From Pontibacter roseus DSM 17521 (lineage in GTDB: Bacteria > Bacteroidota > Bacteroidia > Cytophagales > Hymenobacteraceae), in contig NZ_KB890762.1 in NCBI RefSeq assembly GCF_000373265.1, positions 429,705 through 493,704 on the forward strand: a stretch of 64,000 nt of DNA, in the 5' to 3' direction. The notes under the pieces were generated by a model. That model saw nothing but the letters and a program-made list of their open reading frames with translations, was not told the DNA's origin and made no database searches. Of this stretch, positions 16,562 through 25,200 are shown piece after piece; within the stretch, counting starts at the first letter, position 1, and each line of letters begins with the position of its first letter. Both the position numbers and the translations under genes were made by a program.

Positions 16562-17251
16562 CTAGCTTTTGCTGTAGTCGCGGGCGCCAAAAATTCCGCT
16601 ACCCACCCGTATCAGGGTGCTGCCTTCTTCCAAAGCTAATTCCCAGTCCGATGTCATACCCATGGATATCTCCTTAAAATCTGGGTTGGCAAAGAAGAAC
16701 GTCTCGCGCAGCTGCTCAAAATAGCCGCGCAACGTACGGAACTCGCTCCGCAGCTTTTGGACATCGCCGGTGTTGGTGGCTATACCCATCACGCCCGTTA
16801 TCCGGATGAAGTGCATGCTCCGGTACTCGTCTGATTGCAGCAAATCTACTGCTTCCTGATAGTTCATACCGAATTTGGTCTCCTCGTCAGCAATGGATAG
16901 CTGTAGCATGCAGTTGACTGGGAACGTACGGTTGAACTGCTCGGCCCGTTTGTTTATCTCCATTAGCAGTTTCAGGCTGTCCACCGACTGAATGGTGTCG
17001 ATGAACTGCGCTATGTGCTTGACTTTGTTCGTTTGTAGGTGACCGATGAGATGCCAGGCGATGTCGTGGGGGAGCAGCTCCCGCTTTTCGAGCAACTCCT
17101 GCACCTTGTTTTCACCGAAGATTCGGTGCCCAGCCGCATAGGCCTCCATGACTTTCTCAGGGGCGTGTGTTTTGGAAACAGCCACCAGGCGGCAAGGCGT
17201 ATCCCGCAGCCTCTCGTCAAAATACCGTATGTTATCAGCGATAGCAGTCAT
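16562..17251 (-). CDS. YggS-family pyridoxal phosphate homeostasis protein
   Basis: A 229-residue single-domain PLP protein of the YggS/PLPBP family. The PLP-binding Lys is in LVAVSKTHAPEKV (near residue 22), followed by IFGENKVQEL and WHLIGHLQTNKVK, and the C-terminal phosphate-binding MGMTSDWELALEEGSTLIR region. The frame extends 22 codons upstream, but the ATG at 17251 gives the usual family N-terminus, so it is chosen. These proteins have no known catalysis and buffer PLP and amino-acid pools. Confidence 0.92.
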   Translation of the reverse strand: MTAIADNIRYFDERLRDTPCRLVAVSKTHAPEKVMEAYAAGHRIFGENKVQELLEKRELLPHDIAWHLIGHLQTNKVKHIAQFIDTIQSVDSLKLLMEINKRAEQFNRTFPVNCMLQLSIADEETKFGMNYQEAVDLLQSDEYRSMHFIRITGVMGIATNTGDVQKLRSEFRTLRGYFEQLRETFFFANPDFKEISMGMTSDWELALEEGSTLIRVGSGIFGARDYSKS

Positions 17252-17401
17252 AGTTTTTATTTCGTAGCGTCTGTTGTATATATCTGTCACATTGATTTTT
17301 GCAGCTGCATCCTTCAAGGTATACTAGCGGTAGAAGTTTAGGCTGTAAGAGCAGGTATAGCTATACCTAAAACCGCTCTGAATGATATTCTCTGATTCAC
17401 C

Positions 17402-18454
17402 TTAGTCCTCCAGCACATTGGTGATGAACGTGTTTTTGAGCAGCATCCAAGCCACCAGCAGGAGCAGGGCCCATTTCAGGTATACCTGGTAATAGTCACG
17501 CGCATCCCGGAACCGCTTTTCCGTCACTTCCGTCTTCTCGTACTGGTCAATGGCTTTAAACACGTCCTGCAGACCCTCACGCGAATCGGCTCTAAAAAAA
17601 CGCCCTTCGCCGGTGCTAGCTATCTCCCGTAGGCTTTTTTCGTCTAACTGCGTTTCCACCAACAAGGTTTTACCGGTTGCATCCACATCGTGCGGCACCA
17701 GTCCGTCTTTCCCAATACCTATCGTGTAAATCTTTATCTGATGGCCGAAGGCTAATCGGGCTGCCATTTTGGGGTCCAGGCTGCCGGCGGTGTTTTCGCC
17801 ATCACTGATAAGAATAGCCACTTTTGTCTTGGCGGGTGAATCACGCATGCGGTTGATTGCCACCGCCAAGGCGCTGCCAATCGCGGTGCCATCATTAGGA
17901 ATCATACCAAACTCAATGGAACCGATACTCTCGCGCAGGAGCTGGTAATCAGTTGTGAGCGGCGCGAGGGAATAGGCGTCACCGGCAAACACCACCACAC
18001 CAATGCGGTCTTCCACTCGACCATCGATGAAGTTGATGGCCACTTCCTTGGCCGCCTCCAGCCGGTTCGGTTGGATGTCCTGTAGCTCCATGGAGCCCGA
18101 CACATCGAGCACCAGTACGATGTCAATACCTTCCGCGGTCTGCTCCACCTGCTCGTTGATGCGTTGGGGCCTGGCAAGCGCCACCAGCACCAGCATGACG
18201 AACAAGATGTATACCACATCCGGCACAAACCGCAGCAGGCTCGTCCATTGCCACTTCACTTTCCCCTCGAACATGGCTATGTCCAACTTGTTACGTGACT
18301 TGAGGCGCAGCAGCCCTTTGATGAGGAAGAGCAGCGGAATGACCGGCAGGGCGTAAAGCACCAGCGGGTATACCCAGTCGAAGGAGCGGAGGGTACCATA
18401 GCTGAACCATTCCAGGCTCAGCCAATCCCACATATCATCGCTGATTTTTAGCAT
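17402..18454 (-). CDS. BatA-like von Willebrand factor A membrane protein
   Basis: A 350-residue protein with two N-terminal membrane helices (residues about 28-48 and 77-94), a VWA domain (about 107-290) and a C-terminal membrane helix. The MIDAS motif is LVLDVSGSMEL (DxSxS), with Thr in APLTTDYQ and Asp in ILISDGENTAG. This matches BatA of the Bacteroides aerotolerance group. Its start overlaps the stop of the upstream gene by 20 bases, so it belongs to the three-gene cluster 17402-20223. The cluster does not include a MoxR gene inside this window. Confidence 0.88.
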   Translation of the reverse strand: MLKISDDMWDWLSLEWFSYGTLRSFDWVYPLVLYALPVIPLLFLIKGLLRLKSRNKLDIAMFEGKVKWQWTSLLRFVPDVVYILFVMLVLVALARPQRINEQVEQTAEGIDIVLVLDVSGSMELQDIQPNRLEAAKEVAINFIDGRVEDRIGVVVFAGDAYSLAPLTTDYQLLRESIGSIEFGMIPNDGTAIGSALAVAINRMRDSPAKTKVAILISDGENTAGSLDPKMAARLAFGHQIKIYTIGIGKDGLVPHDVDATGKTLLVETQLDEKSLREIASTGEGRFFRADSREGLQDVFKAIDQYEKTEVTEKRFRDARDYYQVYLKWALLLLVAWMLLKNTFITNVLED

Positions 18455-19349
18455 CCTTGGTTATTTCACGGTGAGTCTTGTAGCGTCCTCTGGCAAAGCG
18501 GCGCAGCATACCCAGCGCCTGGTTGGTTTCTGTGTCGGGCTCAGCAACGGCGTTGCCGTAGATGGCCTTGTCGCAGAAGCGTAAGGCCAGGTTCACCTGT
18601 TCATCATCGTTGTAGTACTCTACTATTTCTTTGGTTGTGAAGGAATTGATAGCACTGCGCTCCAGCTTGGTCAGGTAATTCTTCCAAAGAGCCACCGCTT
18701 TTTCCATACTGATAGAGGAGCCTGATTTCACAAAGCGGTCCACGTGCGAGTTGTAACGGGAATTAAAGTACAGGTAATCTTTGCGCAGGCGGTAGAGCTG
18801 GTACTTGGTCTTAATGGTCTGCCCGAACGCAAGCCCGACCAGCGCCAGGAAGGCAGCCCCGGTCACGAGCCAGAGCAGGAGGATGGGCCAATCGAAACGC
18901 TTTGCCACCGGAGCCAACGCCGTATGCGTGCGCAATGTCAGAGGCTCCTGCACCTGACTGACCAACTGCTTCAACACGACCGACTGCCTAGGGGCGAAAA
19001 CCTGTGCTGTGTCTTTCCCCTGCAGTACGAATACCGGCAAAGCCAGTGCCTGAACGGGCTCCGTCTCAAAGGTGCGGAGGGTATAGACGGCGCTGTCGGT
19101 ACTGATGCCGGCTTTGGTCGTGGTAGGATAGAAGCTCTTCCGCACCAACTCGAAGGGGTGAAAATTGTAGACAGAATCAGGCAGCACCACTTCCTGTGCG
19201 GCTGGGTGGTGGTGCACGAGCGTATAGCGCAGCAACTCCCCAATCTGCACCGAGTCTCGGCTGAAGCTGCCCATAGGTGGCTGCACCTGCTGTGCCTTGC
19301 CAACTAACGCCAGCAGGAAGAACGGTATGAGCAAAAGGAATCTAGGCAC
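18435..19349 (-). CDS. Bat-cluster exported membrane protein, unknown function
   Basis: A protein of 304 residues if the GTG at 19349 is used. The GTG gives a signal peptide PRFLLLIPFFLLALVGKAQQ and overlaps the upstream stop as GTGCCTAG. A periplasmic beta-rich region (about residues 30-150) precedes a membrane helix (WPILLLWLVTGAAFLALVGL) and a cytosolic C-terminal region with WKNYLTKLERSAINSFTTKE. The layout matches the DUF4381-like or unnamed proteins found between DUF58 and BatA genes in Bacteroidota. It is probably a partner of BatA; no enzymatic motif is seen. Confidence 0.7.
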   Translation of the reverse strand: MPRFLLLIPFFLLALVGKAQQVQPPMGSFSRDSVQIGELLRYTLVHHHPAAQEVVLPDSVYNFHPFELVRKSFYPTTTKAGISTDSAVYTLRTFETEPVQALALPVFVLQGKDTAQVFAPRQSVVLKQLVSQVQEPLTLRTHTALAPVAKRFDWPILLLWLVTGAAFLALVGLAFGQTIKTKYQLYRLRKDYLYFNSRYNSHVDRFVKSGSSISMEKAVALWKNYLTKLERSAINSFTTKEIVEYYNDDEQVNLALRFCDKAIYGNAVAEPDTETNQALGMLRRFARGRYKTHREITKDAKNQR

Positions 19350-20223
19350 TTCTTTTCGTGGTTCTGTTTCGGAGCCGGAACAAGTTGACCAGCTGCGGCA
19401 CGTAATCCTCATTTGTCTGTATGGCCAGGTAATTGGCCTGATATTTCTGGCAGATGCGAATCACCCGGTTCTGGTTCTCCTTGTACTGCGAGAAATAATG
19501 GTTTTGGAATTCGGCCCCGGAGGTGTTCAGCCATACCGTCCGGCCGGTTTCTTTGTCCACCACCGGCACAATGCCCAGCCCAGGTATGCTGCGTTCGCGC
19601 AAATCCAACAACTGTATCACAATCAGGTCGTGGCGCTTGGCCAGCATAGCCAGCTCCTTCTCATAGTTCACGTCAATGAAGTCGGAAATGAGCAGGATGA
19701 TGCTGCGGCGCTTGATGATGTCGAGTGTGAGTTTGATGCCTGACGCCAGGTTGGTCTTCGACGACTTGGGCTGCAGTTCCTTCAGGGCTTTAATCAGGGT
19801 ATAGGCTTGTTCTATACCTTTGGCCGGTTTAATGTACTTCTCCTTCTGGTCGCTGATGCAGATAATGCCAATCTGGCTTTGCTGCCGCGCTGCCGCCAAG
19901 GCCAGCACACCGCATATCTCCTTGCCCACGTCCAGTTTCTGCTGCTTCCCGGTGCCGATGGTCTGCGAGGCGCTCACATCCAGCATCAGAAACACCGATT
20001 GCTCTTTCTCCTCCCGGTAGGTCTTCACGAAGGTGCCATGGCCTTTAGCGGATACGTTCCAGTCAATGGAGCGCACGTCATCGCCGTACTGGTAAGCCCG
20101 CACGTCATCGAATTCCAGGCCGGTTCCTTTGAAAACAGAGTGGAAATCGCCCTGCATCTGGGTGTTGATTGCCTTTCTTATGCGTATCTCGTACTTTCGT
20201 AGCTTTTGTACAAGCTCCTTCAT
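19342..20223 (-). CDS. DUF58 domain-containing protein of the Bat cluster
   Basis: A 293-residue DUF58 protein. FDDVRAYQYGDDVRSIDWNV (near residue 38) is the family signature, and FLMLDVSASQTIG near residue 80 is the VWA-like DxSxS site. DUF58 proteins normally work beside a MoxR AAA ATPase and Bat membrane proteins. Here it is first of three overlapping genes. It is clearly related to the DUF58 protein at 4177-5088 but too divergent to be a recent duplicate. Confidence 0.9.
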   Translation of the reverse strand: MKELVQKLRKYEIRIRKAINTQMQGDFHSVFKGTGLEFDDVRAYQYGDDVRSIDWNVSAKGHGTFVKTYREEKEQSVFLMLDVSASQTIGTGKQQKLDVGKEICGVLALAAARQQSQIGIICISDQKEKYIKPAKGIEQAYTLIKALKELQPKSSKTNLASGIKLTLDIIKRRSIILLISDFIDVNYEKELAMLAKRHDLIVIQLLDLRERSIPGLGIVPVVDKETGRTVWLNTSGAEFQNHYFSQYKENQNRVIRICQKYQANYLAIQTNEDYVPQLVNLFRLRNRTTKRSA

Positions 20224-20281
20224 AACCTTGTGCCGTAGCGTCAGATTTTAAAATTAGGACATATTCGCGTAATTTGCATCC

Positions 20282-20695
20282 GTGAGAAGACTTTTCTGTA
20301 TACTTTCTTTGGGAGTGCTGCTGGGTTGCCAGTCCCAGAACGACGAAATGCCTCAAAACCTGGTGCCACAGGCAAAGATGGTTCAGATTCTGGCCGACAT
20401 CCATGTGGTGGAGGCGCGTATTGAGACCAGGGTGCTATACCCGGACACAGCCCTGATGGCTTTCAACAAGGAGCAGCAGAAGATTCTGGAGGCCCACGGC
20501 GTGGAGCAACAGGAGTTCCGGAACACCTACCAATACTACCTTGACAACATCCCGCAGATGGACAAGCTGTATGAAGTCATCCTGGACACCCTGAGCGTGC
20601 GGGAGGCCAAAGCACGAGCCTCGGACGGACAACCGAGCACTCCACCCGAACCCCAAAAGAATGGCATGAAAGGTGTGCCTGAGATGGCTTACTGA
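20282..20695 (+). CDS. DUF4296 lipoprotein
   Basis: A 137-residue lipoprotein precursor with a GTG start and a lipobox LLGC (Cys16). The following QAKMVQILADIHVVEARIE and the Tyr-rich YQYYLDNIPQMDKLYEVIL match DUF4296, a Bacteroidota family with no known function. It diverges from the Bat cluster; only 58 bases separate the two start codons. The C-terminus is Pro/Glu-rich. Confidence 0.85.
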   Translation: MRRLFCILSLGVLLGCQSQNDEMPQNLVPQAKMVQILADIHVVEARIETRVLYPDTALMAFNKEQQKILEAHGVEQQEFRNTYQYYLDNIPQMDKLYEVILDTLSVREAKARASDGQPSTPPEPQKNGMKGVPEMAY

Positions 20696-20703
20696 TTTAT
20701 ACC

Positions 20704-21060
20704 TTAAATCAACTTGCTCCCGTTTGGAACGCGTCCGGCGGGCTGCGCGAGCACGATATCCCCGTTTTCATCGGCAAAGCCCGTCACCAGTACTTCTGAA
20801 ACGTACTTGCCTATCTGTTTCCTGCCCAGGTTTGTGACGCACAGCACCTGCTTCCCCACCAGTTCTTCTTTGGTATAGTGCTTCGTAATCTGGGCACTGG
20901 ATTTTTTTATACCCAATGGACCTAAATCCACCACCAGTTTGAAAGCAGGCTTTCGTGCTTCGGGGAAATCTGTAGCTTCCAGGATGGTGCCTACCCGTAT
21001 GTCGGTCGCTTCAAAGTGTTGCCAAGAGATGGTTTCCCAGGCTTCGGATGGTGCGTACAT
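20704..21060 (-). CDS. CsaA-like tRNA-binding-domain protein
   Basis: A 118-residue protein with a single OB-fold tRNA-binding domain. The N-terminal FEATDIRVGTILEATDFPEA, the central GIKKSSAQITKHYT and the C-terminal GRKQIGKYVSEVLVTGF match CsaA, described as an export-related chaperone and RNA-binding protein, close to the C-terminal domain of MetG. It lies eight bases from the stop of the convergent DUF4296 gene. Confidence 0.9.
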   Translation of the reverse strand: MYAPSEAWETISWQHFEATDIRVGTILEATDFPEARKPAFKLVVDLGPLGIKKSSAQITKHYTKEELVGKQVLCVTNLGRKQIGKYVSEVLVTGFADENGDIVLAQPAGRVPNGSKLI

Positions 21061-21280
21061 AGTTTTCTTGTTTATCAGCGGAGCAAGATACTGATTCCTG
21101 CGAAAATCTGCCGTGCCTGTTTAGGTATAGCTTCTGTACCTTAGCGCCTTTCGAAATGGCCATTCCGAACCTGCTCAGTAACATTCAGTTTTTAGCAGCG
21201 TATCCTATGCAACCGGCTTTCTTCCTGTTTTTCAGGGTATAAGTATAAGCCTGTTTACCTGTTGCACAAAATCAGAAACT

Positions 21281-22834
21281 ATGAAAAGAGAATCAGGAGC
21301 AAGCCTGCCCGTTTGGGTCGAGAACATCACCATGCCCGTCACCAATCCCCTGCATGAAAATGTGAAGTGCGATGTGTGCGTGATAGGTGGAGGCATTTCC
21401 GGTATCACGACAGCCTATCTGTTGGCCAAGGAGGGAAAAGACGTGGTGTTGGTTGAGGCCAAAGAAATAGGGGGTGGAGAGACCAGCCGCACCACAGCCC
21501 ATTTAACAAATGCATTGGATGACGGTTTCCCGGAGCTCATACGACTGTTTGGGGTAGAGGGTACCCGGCTGGCCGTGCAGAGTCACGGCAAGGCGATTGA
21601 CAAAATAGAAGAAGTTGTAAAGGACGAGAAAATTGACTGCGACTTCACCCGCGTGGATGGCTACATGTTCGCCAACGACCAACAGGAAGAAGAGCAACTT
21701 ATGAAAGAACTGGAGGCGCTGCAACAGATAGGGTGGCAGGATGTGGTGCTCCGTAAAAAAGCCCCCATTGACACCTTAACTGCCCTTCCTTGTCTGCATT
21801 TTCCGAACCAGGCGCACTTCCACGTACTCAAGTACCTTTCTGCTTTGGCCAATGCCATCATCGCCAAAGGAGGCAGGATTTTCACGAAGACCAAGATAGA
21901 ACGTTTTGATTCCGGCTCTGTCGTGACGGTGGTATCAGAAGCGGGCCATACCGTGTCAGCCAACCATCTGGTGGTAGCCACCAACACGCCTGTTAACGAC
22001 ATGGTAACCATGCATACCAAACAAGCTCCGTACCGCACTTACGTGATAGGAGCTGCTGTGCGACGCGACGAGGTGCCCGATGCCCTGTACTGGGACATGA
22101 AGGACCCGTACCATTACGTGCGCTTGCTGCGGGGTAAGGCAGCCGGAGAAGGCAAAGAGCAGCTGCCACACGACCTGGACCTGCTCATTGTGGGGGGCGA
22201 GGACCATAAAACCGGGCAGGAATCACATTTGAGCAGCAAGTTCAGTGATTTGGAGAGTTGGATGCGGCTCCGCTTCCCGATGGCTCAGGATGTGGTGTAC
22301 CGTTGGTCTGGTCAGGTATACGAACCCGTTGACAGCCTTGGGTTCATCGGCCGAAATCCTGGCGATTCTGACAATGTGTACATCGCCACGGGCGACTCTG
22401 GTCACGGCATGACGCATGGCACCATCGCAGGTATGCTCATCACCGACCTCATCATGGGCCGCCCAAATCCTTGGGAGAAACTGTATGACCCGGCTCGTGT
22501 AAGCCTGAAATCATCCGGCGAGTTCCTCAAAGAAAACCTGAATGTGGCGGCTCAGTTCAAAGACTACGTCACGCCCGGTGAGGTGGATGACCCCATGCAG
22601 GTTATGCCCGGCACAGGCAGCATCATGCGAAAGGGCCTGTCGAAAGTGGCCGTGTACTGTGACCAGGATGGCATTCGGCACCAATGCTCAGCGGTATGCA
22701 CCCACCTGGGTTGCGTCGTGCATTGGAACGACGTGGAAAGTTCCTGGGATTGCCCCTGCCACGGCTCCCGCTTCGATCCATTTGGAAAAGTGATAACTGG
22801 GCCTGCCATAAAGGACTTGGGGCCAGCAGAGTAA
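21281..22834 (+). CDS. FAD-dependent oxidoreductase fused to a C-terminal Rieske domain
   Basis: A 517-residue fusion. Residues 29-400 form a DAO-type FAD oxidoreductase: the dinucleotide-binding motif is VCVIGGGISGITTAYLLA, followed by the adenine-ribose acidic residue in VVLVEA and the GDSGHGMTHGTIAG strand near residue 369. Residues 430-517 form a Rieske [2Fe-2S] domain with CTHLGC and CPCHGSRFDPFG, supplying the two Cys and two His ligands. The fusion is known in bacteria, but its substrate is not. No signal peptide is seen, so it is probably cytosolic. Confidence 0.92.
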   Translation: MKRESGASLPVWVENITMPVTNPLHENVKCDVCVIGGGISGITTAYLLAKEGKDVVLVEAKEIGGGETSRTTAHLTNALDDGFPELIRLFGVEGTRLAVQSHGKAIDKIEEVVKDEKIDCDFTRVDGYMFANDQQEEEQLMKELEALQQIGWQDVVLRKKAPIDTLTALPCLHFPNQAHFHVLKYLSALANAIIAKGGRIFTKTKIERFDSGSVVTVVSEAGHTVSANHLVVATNTPVNDMVTMHTKQAPYRTYVIGAAVRRDEVPDALYWDMKDPYHYVRLLRGKAAGEGKEQLPHDLDLLIVGGEDHKTGQESHLSSKFSDLESWMRLRFPMAQDVVYRWSGQVYEPVDSLGFIGRNPGDSDNVYIATGDSGHGMTHGTIAGMLITDLIMGRPNPWEKLYDPARVSLKSSGEFLKENLNVAAQFKDYVTPGEVDDPMQVMPGTGSIMRKGLSKVAVYCDQDGIRHQCSAVCTHLGCVVHWNDVESSWDCPCHGSRFDPFGKVITGPAIKDLGPAE

Positions 22835-22857
22835 CTCCTGTCTAACTAGAATAATAG

Positions 22858-22899
22858 AGACTGCTGCCATACCTCTCAAAGGTATGGCAGCAGTCTTTT
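22858..22899. terminator. bidirectional terminator
   Basis: A perfect 17-bp stem (22858-22874 with 22880-22896) and five-base loop are followed by TTTT, between two converging genes. The loop-proximal part of the stem is ATACCT/AGGTAT, the core of the dispersed motif. Confidence 0.9.
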
Positions 22900-22917
22900 C
22901 CATCTATACAAGGTATG

Positions 22918-23505
22918 TTACCGCCAGGCCTCCAATGCCGCCAGGCGCTGCTCTATGTCAGCGGCCCATACCTGCTGCACTTCGGCATCGAGCCCGTGGC
23001 GTGACAATCGGTCGAACTCGCCCTGCTCCGCTTTCCAGGTTTTGAAGGCGTCGCCTACGGTAGTGTTCAGCTTGGATTTCATGTTGTCGCAGGAGCTTCT
23101 CATGCCTTTCAGACGCTTGCGCAGGAGCCGCGCGTGTACCTCCGTCAGGTCAAAATGAAGTTGCTCGTGCGCCAGTAGTTTCTCTGATTTCTTGTTTTTG
23201 GACCAGGATTCGCCCGGCAGGAATACGCATTTCACCTCATAGTAGAACTTGTTGTTCTTGCACTTGGCATCTACGGCCAGGTTGGCGGCCGTAAGCGCGT
23301 GGTGGGGGTTATCGCCTTCAGGAATCGCCCTGAAGTCATCCCAGTTCAGCTTACGCTCAGCAGACCAGGCCAACTTGTCGTTGGTGGAAGCGGCCAGGGC
23401 AGGAGGCACCGGCACAGTGATAGCGGCAGGCGCAAGACCGGCCGGGGCTGTGTGGGGCTTCATCAGGGCCACCAACAGCGACAGGAGCAGAGTAAAGATA
23501 AACAT
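22918..23505 (-). CDS. exported DUF922-type putative zinc protease
   Basis: A 195-residue protein with an N-terminal hydrophobic leader (residues 1-15, possibly to 40). LNWDDFRAIPE near residue 54 is followed by LLAHEQLHFDLTEVHARLL near residue 111, which contains an HEQLH zinc-binding signature (HExxH). This matches the DUF922 family of predicted secreted Zn-dependent proteases. A third metal ligand cannot be fixed by eye. It converges on the oxidoreductase gene and shares its terminator. Confidence 0.75.
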   Translation of the reverse strand: MFIFTLLLSLLVALMKPHTAPAGLAPAAITVPVPPALAASTNDKLAWSAERKLNWDDFRAIPEGDNPHHALTAANLAVDAKCKNNKFYYEVKCVFLPGESWSKNKKSEKLLAHEQLHFDLTEVHARLLRKRLKGMRSSCDNMKSKLNTTVGDAFKTWKAEQGEFDRLSRHGLDAEVQQVWAADIEQRLAALEAWR

Positions 23506-23580
23506 TGGCTAAAAGTTTAAAAGTGTCTCTAACCGGGCAACACTGACCTTCAGAAATAGGTGCCAATGATTTGCACTTTT

Positions 23581-24921
23581 TTATCTGGTAAGTTGGTGGC
23601 TGAGCTTTTTGAAGCGCCAAAATAGTAATATAGCAGCAATACTTAGTCCTGTTAAAAGTCCAGTCCATACCCCGTTTACTCCAAATCCGGCTTTGAAGCA
23701 AAGGAAGTATCCGACAGGAAGTCCAATAATCCAATAAGCTATCAGCGATATCAATCCGGGCACTTTCACATCTTCCAGGCCACGCAGCGCGCCGAGTCCC
23801 ACCACCTGCACTCCGTCAGAAATCTGGAAGAGTGCCGCTATAATGAGCAGCATGGAAGCTATCTCGATCACGGCAGGGTCATCGATGTACAAGCTAGGAA
23901 TAAATTTGTTTCCAAGCACCATCAAAAGTCCGCTGGCAATCATGAACATGACGCCCATTGCAAAACTGCTGAACCCCGCTACCTGCATCGCCCGGAAATT
24001 CCGCAGTCCCTTCTGATTACCTACCCGGATGGTTGCCGCCGCTGCGATGCCGCTGGCCATCATGTAGGTGACCGCGGCTACGTTGATGGCAATCTGGTGG
24101 GCAGCCAATTCTCGTGCTCCAAGCCAGCCAATCATGATAGCCGAAAAGCTGAAGGCCCCCATCTCAAACACCATCTGCCCGGATATGGGCAAACCAAGCC
24201 GGAAGATGTGGTACATATGGACGAAGGAGAGATGGCGATAGGTTAGAAAACGCTGGAACACCGCAAAACGGCGTGAATAGAGCACATATCCTCCCATCAT
24301 CAGTGCCATCACAACGCGTGAGATGAGCGTGGCCCAGCCGGCACCTACCAGCCCCATCGGCTCGAATCCCAGTTTACCGTAAATGAGGATGTAGTTCAGC
24401 ACCACATTGAGGCTATTGGCCAGAATGGAAATGTACATGGATTGCTTGGTAAGCGACAGACCTTCCGCAAACTGACGGAATGCCTGAAAAACCATGAGCG
24501 GTACCATGGACAGGAAAAGAATATTAATGTAAGGTATAGCCTGCCGCACCACTTCCTCCGGTTGGTTGAGGTAGGTGATGTAAGGGGAGAAGAAGTAACC
24601 AACCCCGAACAACACGATGCCCAACAGCATGTTGGAGAAGAGTCCGTTCAGCAGCAGGAGGGAGATGCGGGTATAATTTCGGCGGCCCTCGGCGGCGGCA
24701 ATGAGCGGGGTGATGCTGTACGAAACGCCCAGACCGAATACCATGGTTATAGTAAAGATGCTGTTGCCCAACGAGGCCGCCGCCAGCGGTATGGTGCCCG
24801 TTTGGCCAACCATCAGACTGTCTATCACGCTCACCATGATGTGGCCCAACTGGCTCAGCACCACGGGGAATGCCAACACGAAGTTTTTTCGAAAATGCTC
24901 TTTGTACTCTTCAGATTTCAT
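23581..24921 (-). CDS. MATE family efflux transporter
   Basis: A 446-residue polytopic inner-membrane protein with about twelve hydrophobic segments. The N-terminal half has VIDSLMVGQTGTIPLAAASL, a NorM/MATE signature near residue 33, and the second half repeats the pattern near MIGWLGARELAAHQIAINVA. It likely exports cationic or drug-like compounds in exchange for Na or H ions. The frame extends nine codons further, but the ATG at 24921 (MKSEEYKEHF) is the more credible start. Confidence 0.93.
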   Translation of the reverse strand: MKSEEYKEHFRKNFVLAFPVVLSQLGHIMVSVIDSLMVGQTGTIPLAAASLGNSIFTITMVFGLGVSYSITPLIAAAEGRRNYTRISLLLLNGLFSNMLLGIVLFGVGYFFSPYITYLNQPEEVVRQAIPYINILFLSMVPLMVFQAFRQFAEGLSLTKQSMYISILANSLNVVLNYILIYGKLGFEPMGLVGAGWATLISRVVMALMMGGYVLYSRRFAVFQRFLTYRHLSFVHMYHIFRLGLPISGQMVFEMGAFSFSAIMIGWLGARELAAHQIAINVAAVTYMMASGIAAAATIRVGNQKGLRNFRAMQVAGFSSFAMGVMFMIASGLLMVLGNKFIPSLYIDDPAVIEIASMLLIIAALFQISDGVQVVGLGALRGLEDVKVPGLISLIAYWIIGLPVGYFLCFKAGFGVNGVWTGLLTGLSIAAILLFWRFKKLSHQLTR

Positions 24922-25076
24922 ACCGGCAGTTAAGGGAAAGGCCCGCAAAATTAGCCTTTTTTGCCTTAACCTATACCCTAGACCTGCAATTAAACTATTG
25001 CTGCCCAGCGGATGGGGATGCAGGAGTAGCGATTAAACCAACAGATTTGAAAGGGCAGCTATACCTGTTATTTGGT

Positions 25077-25157
25077 TCATTTCTTCTTTTGCTGGCCTTT
25101 GGCAGGTATGGCGATGAGCAGCAGGGCGGCTGTGAGGAGGAGTGTCTTCAGTTTCAT
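25077..25157 (-). CDS. tiny putative secreted peptide
   Basis: An ATG-to-TGA frame of 26 codons reading KLKTLLLTAALLLIAIPAKG and then QQKKK. It is essentially a signal peptide with a short basic tail. It lies 43 bases downstream of egtD on the same strand. It may be a real small secreted protein, the remnant of a longer one, or chance. Only the good signal-peptide character supports it. Confidence 0.35.
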   Translation of the reverse strand: MKLKTLLLTAALLLIAIPAKGQQKKK

Positions 25158-25200
25158 AGTGTAATCTTCTCTGTACCTTCAGTAGGTTTAGATTATAATT

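Noticed and set aside
4177..20223. The two DUF58 genes as a recent duplication
   Set aside because: They share only the family signatures; the rest of the proteins differ too much for a recent copy.
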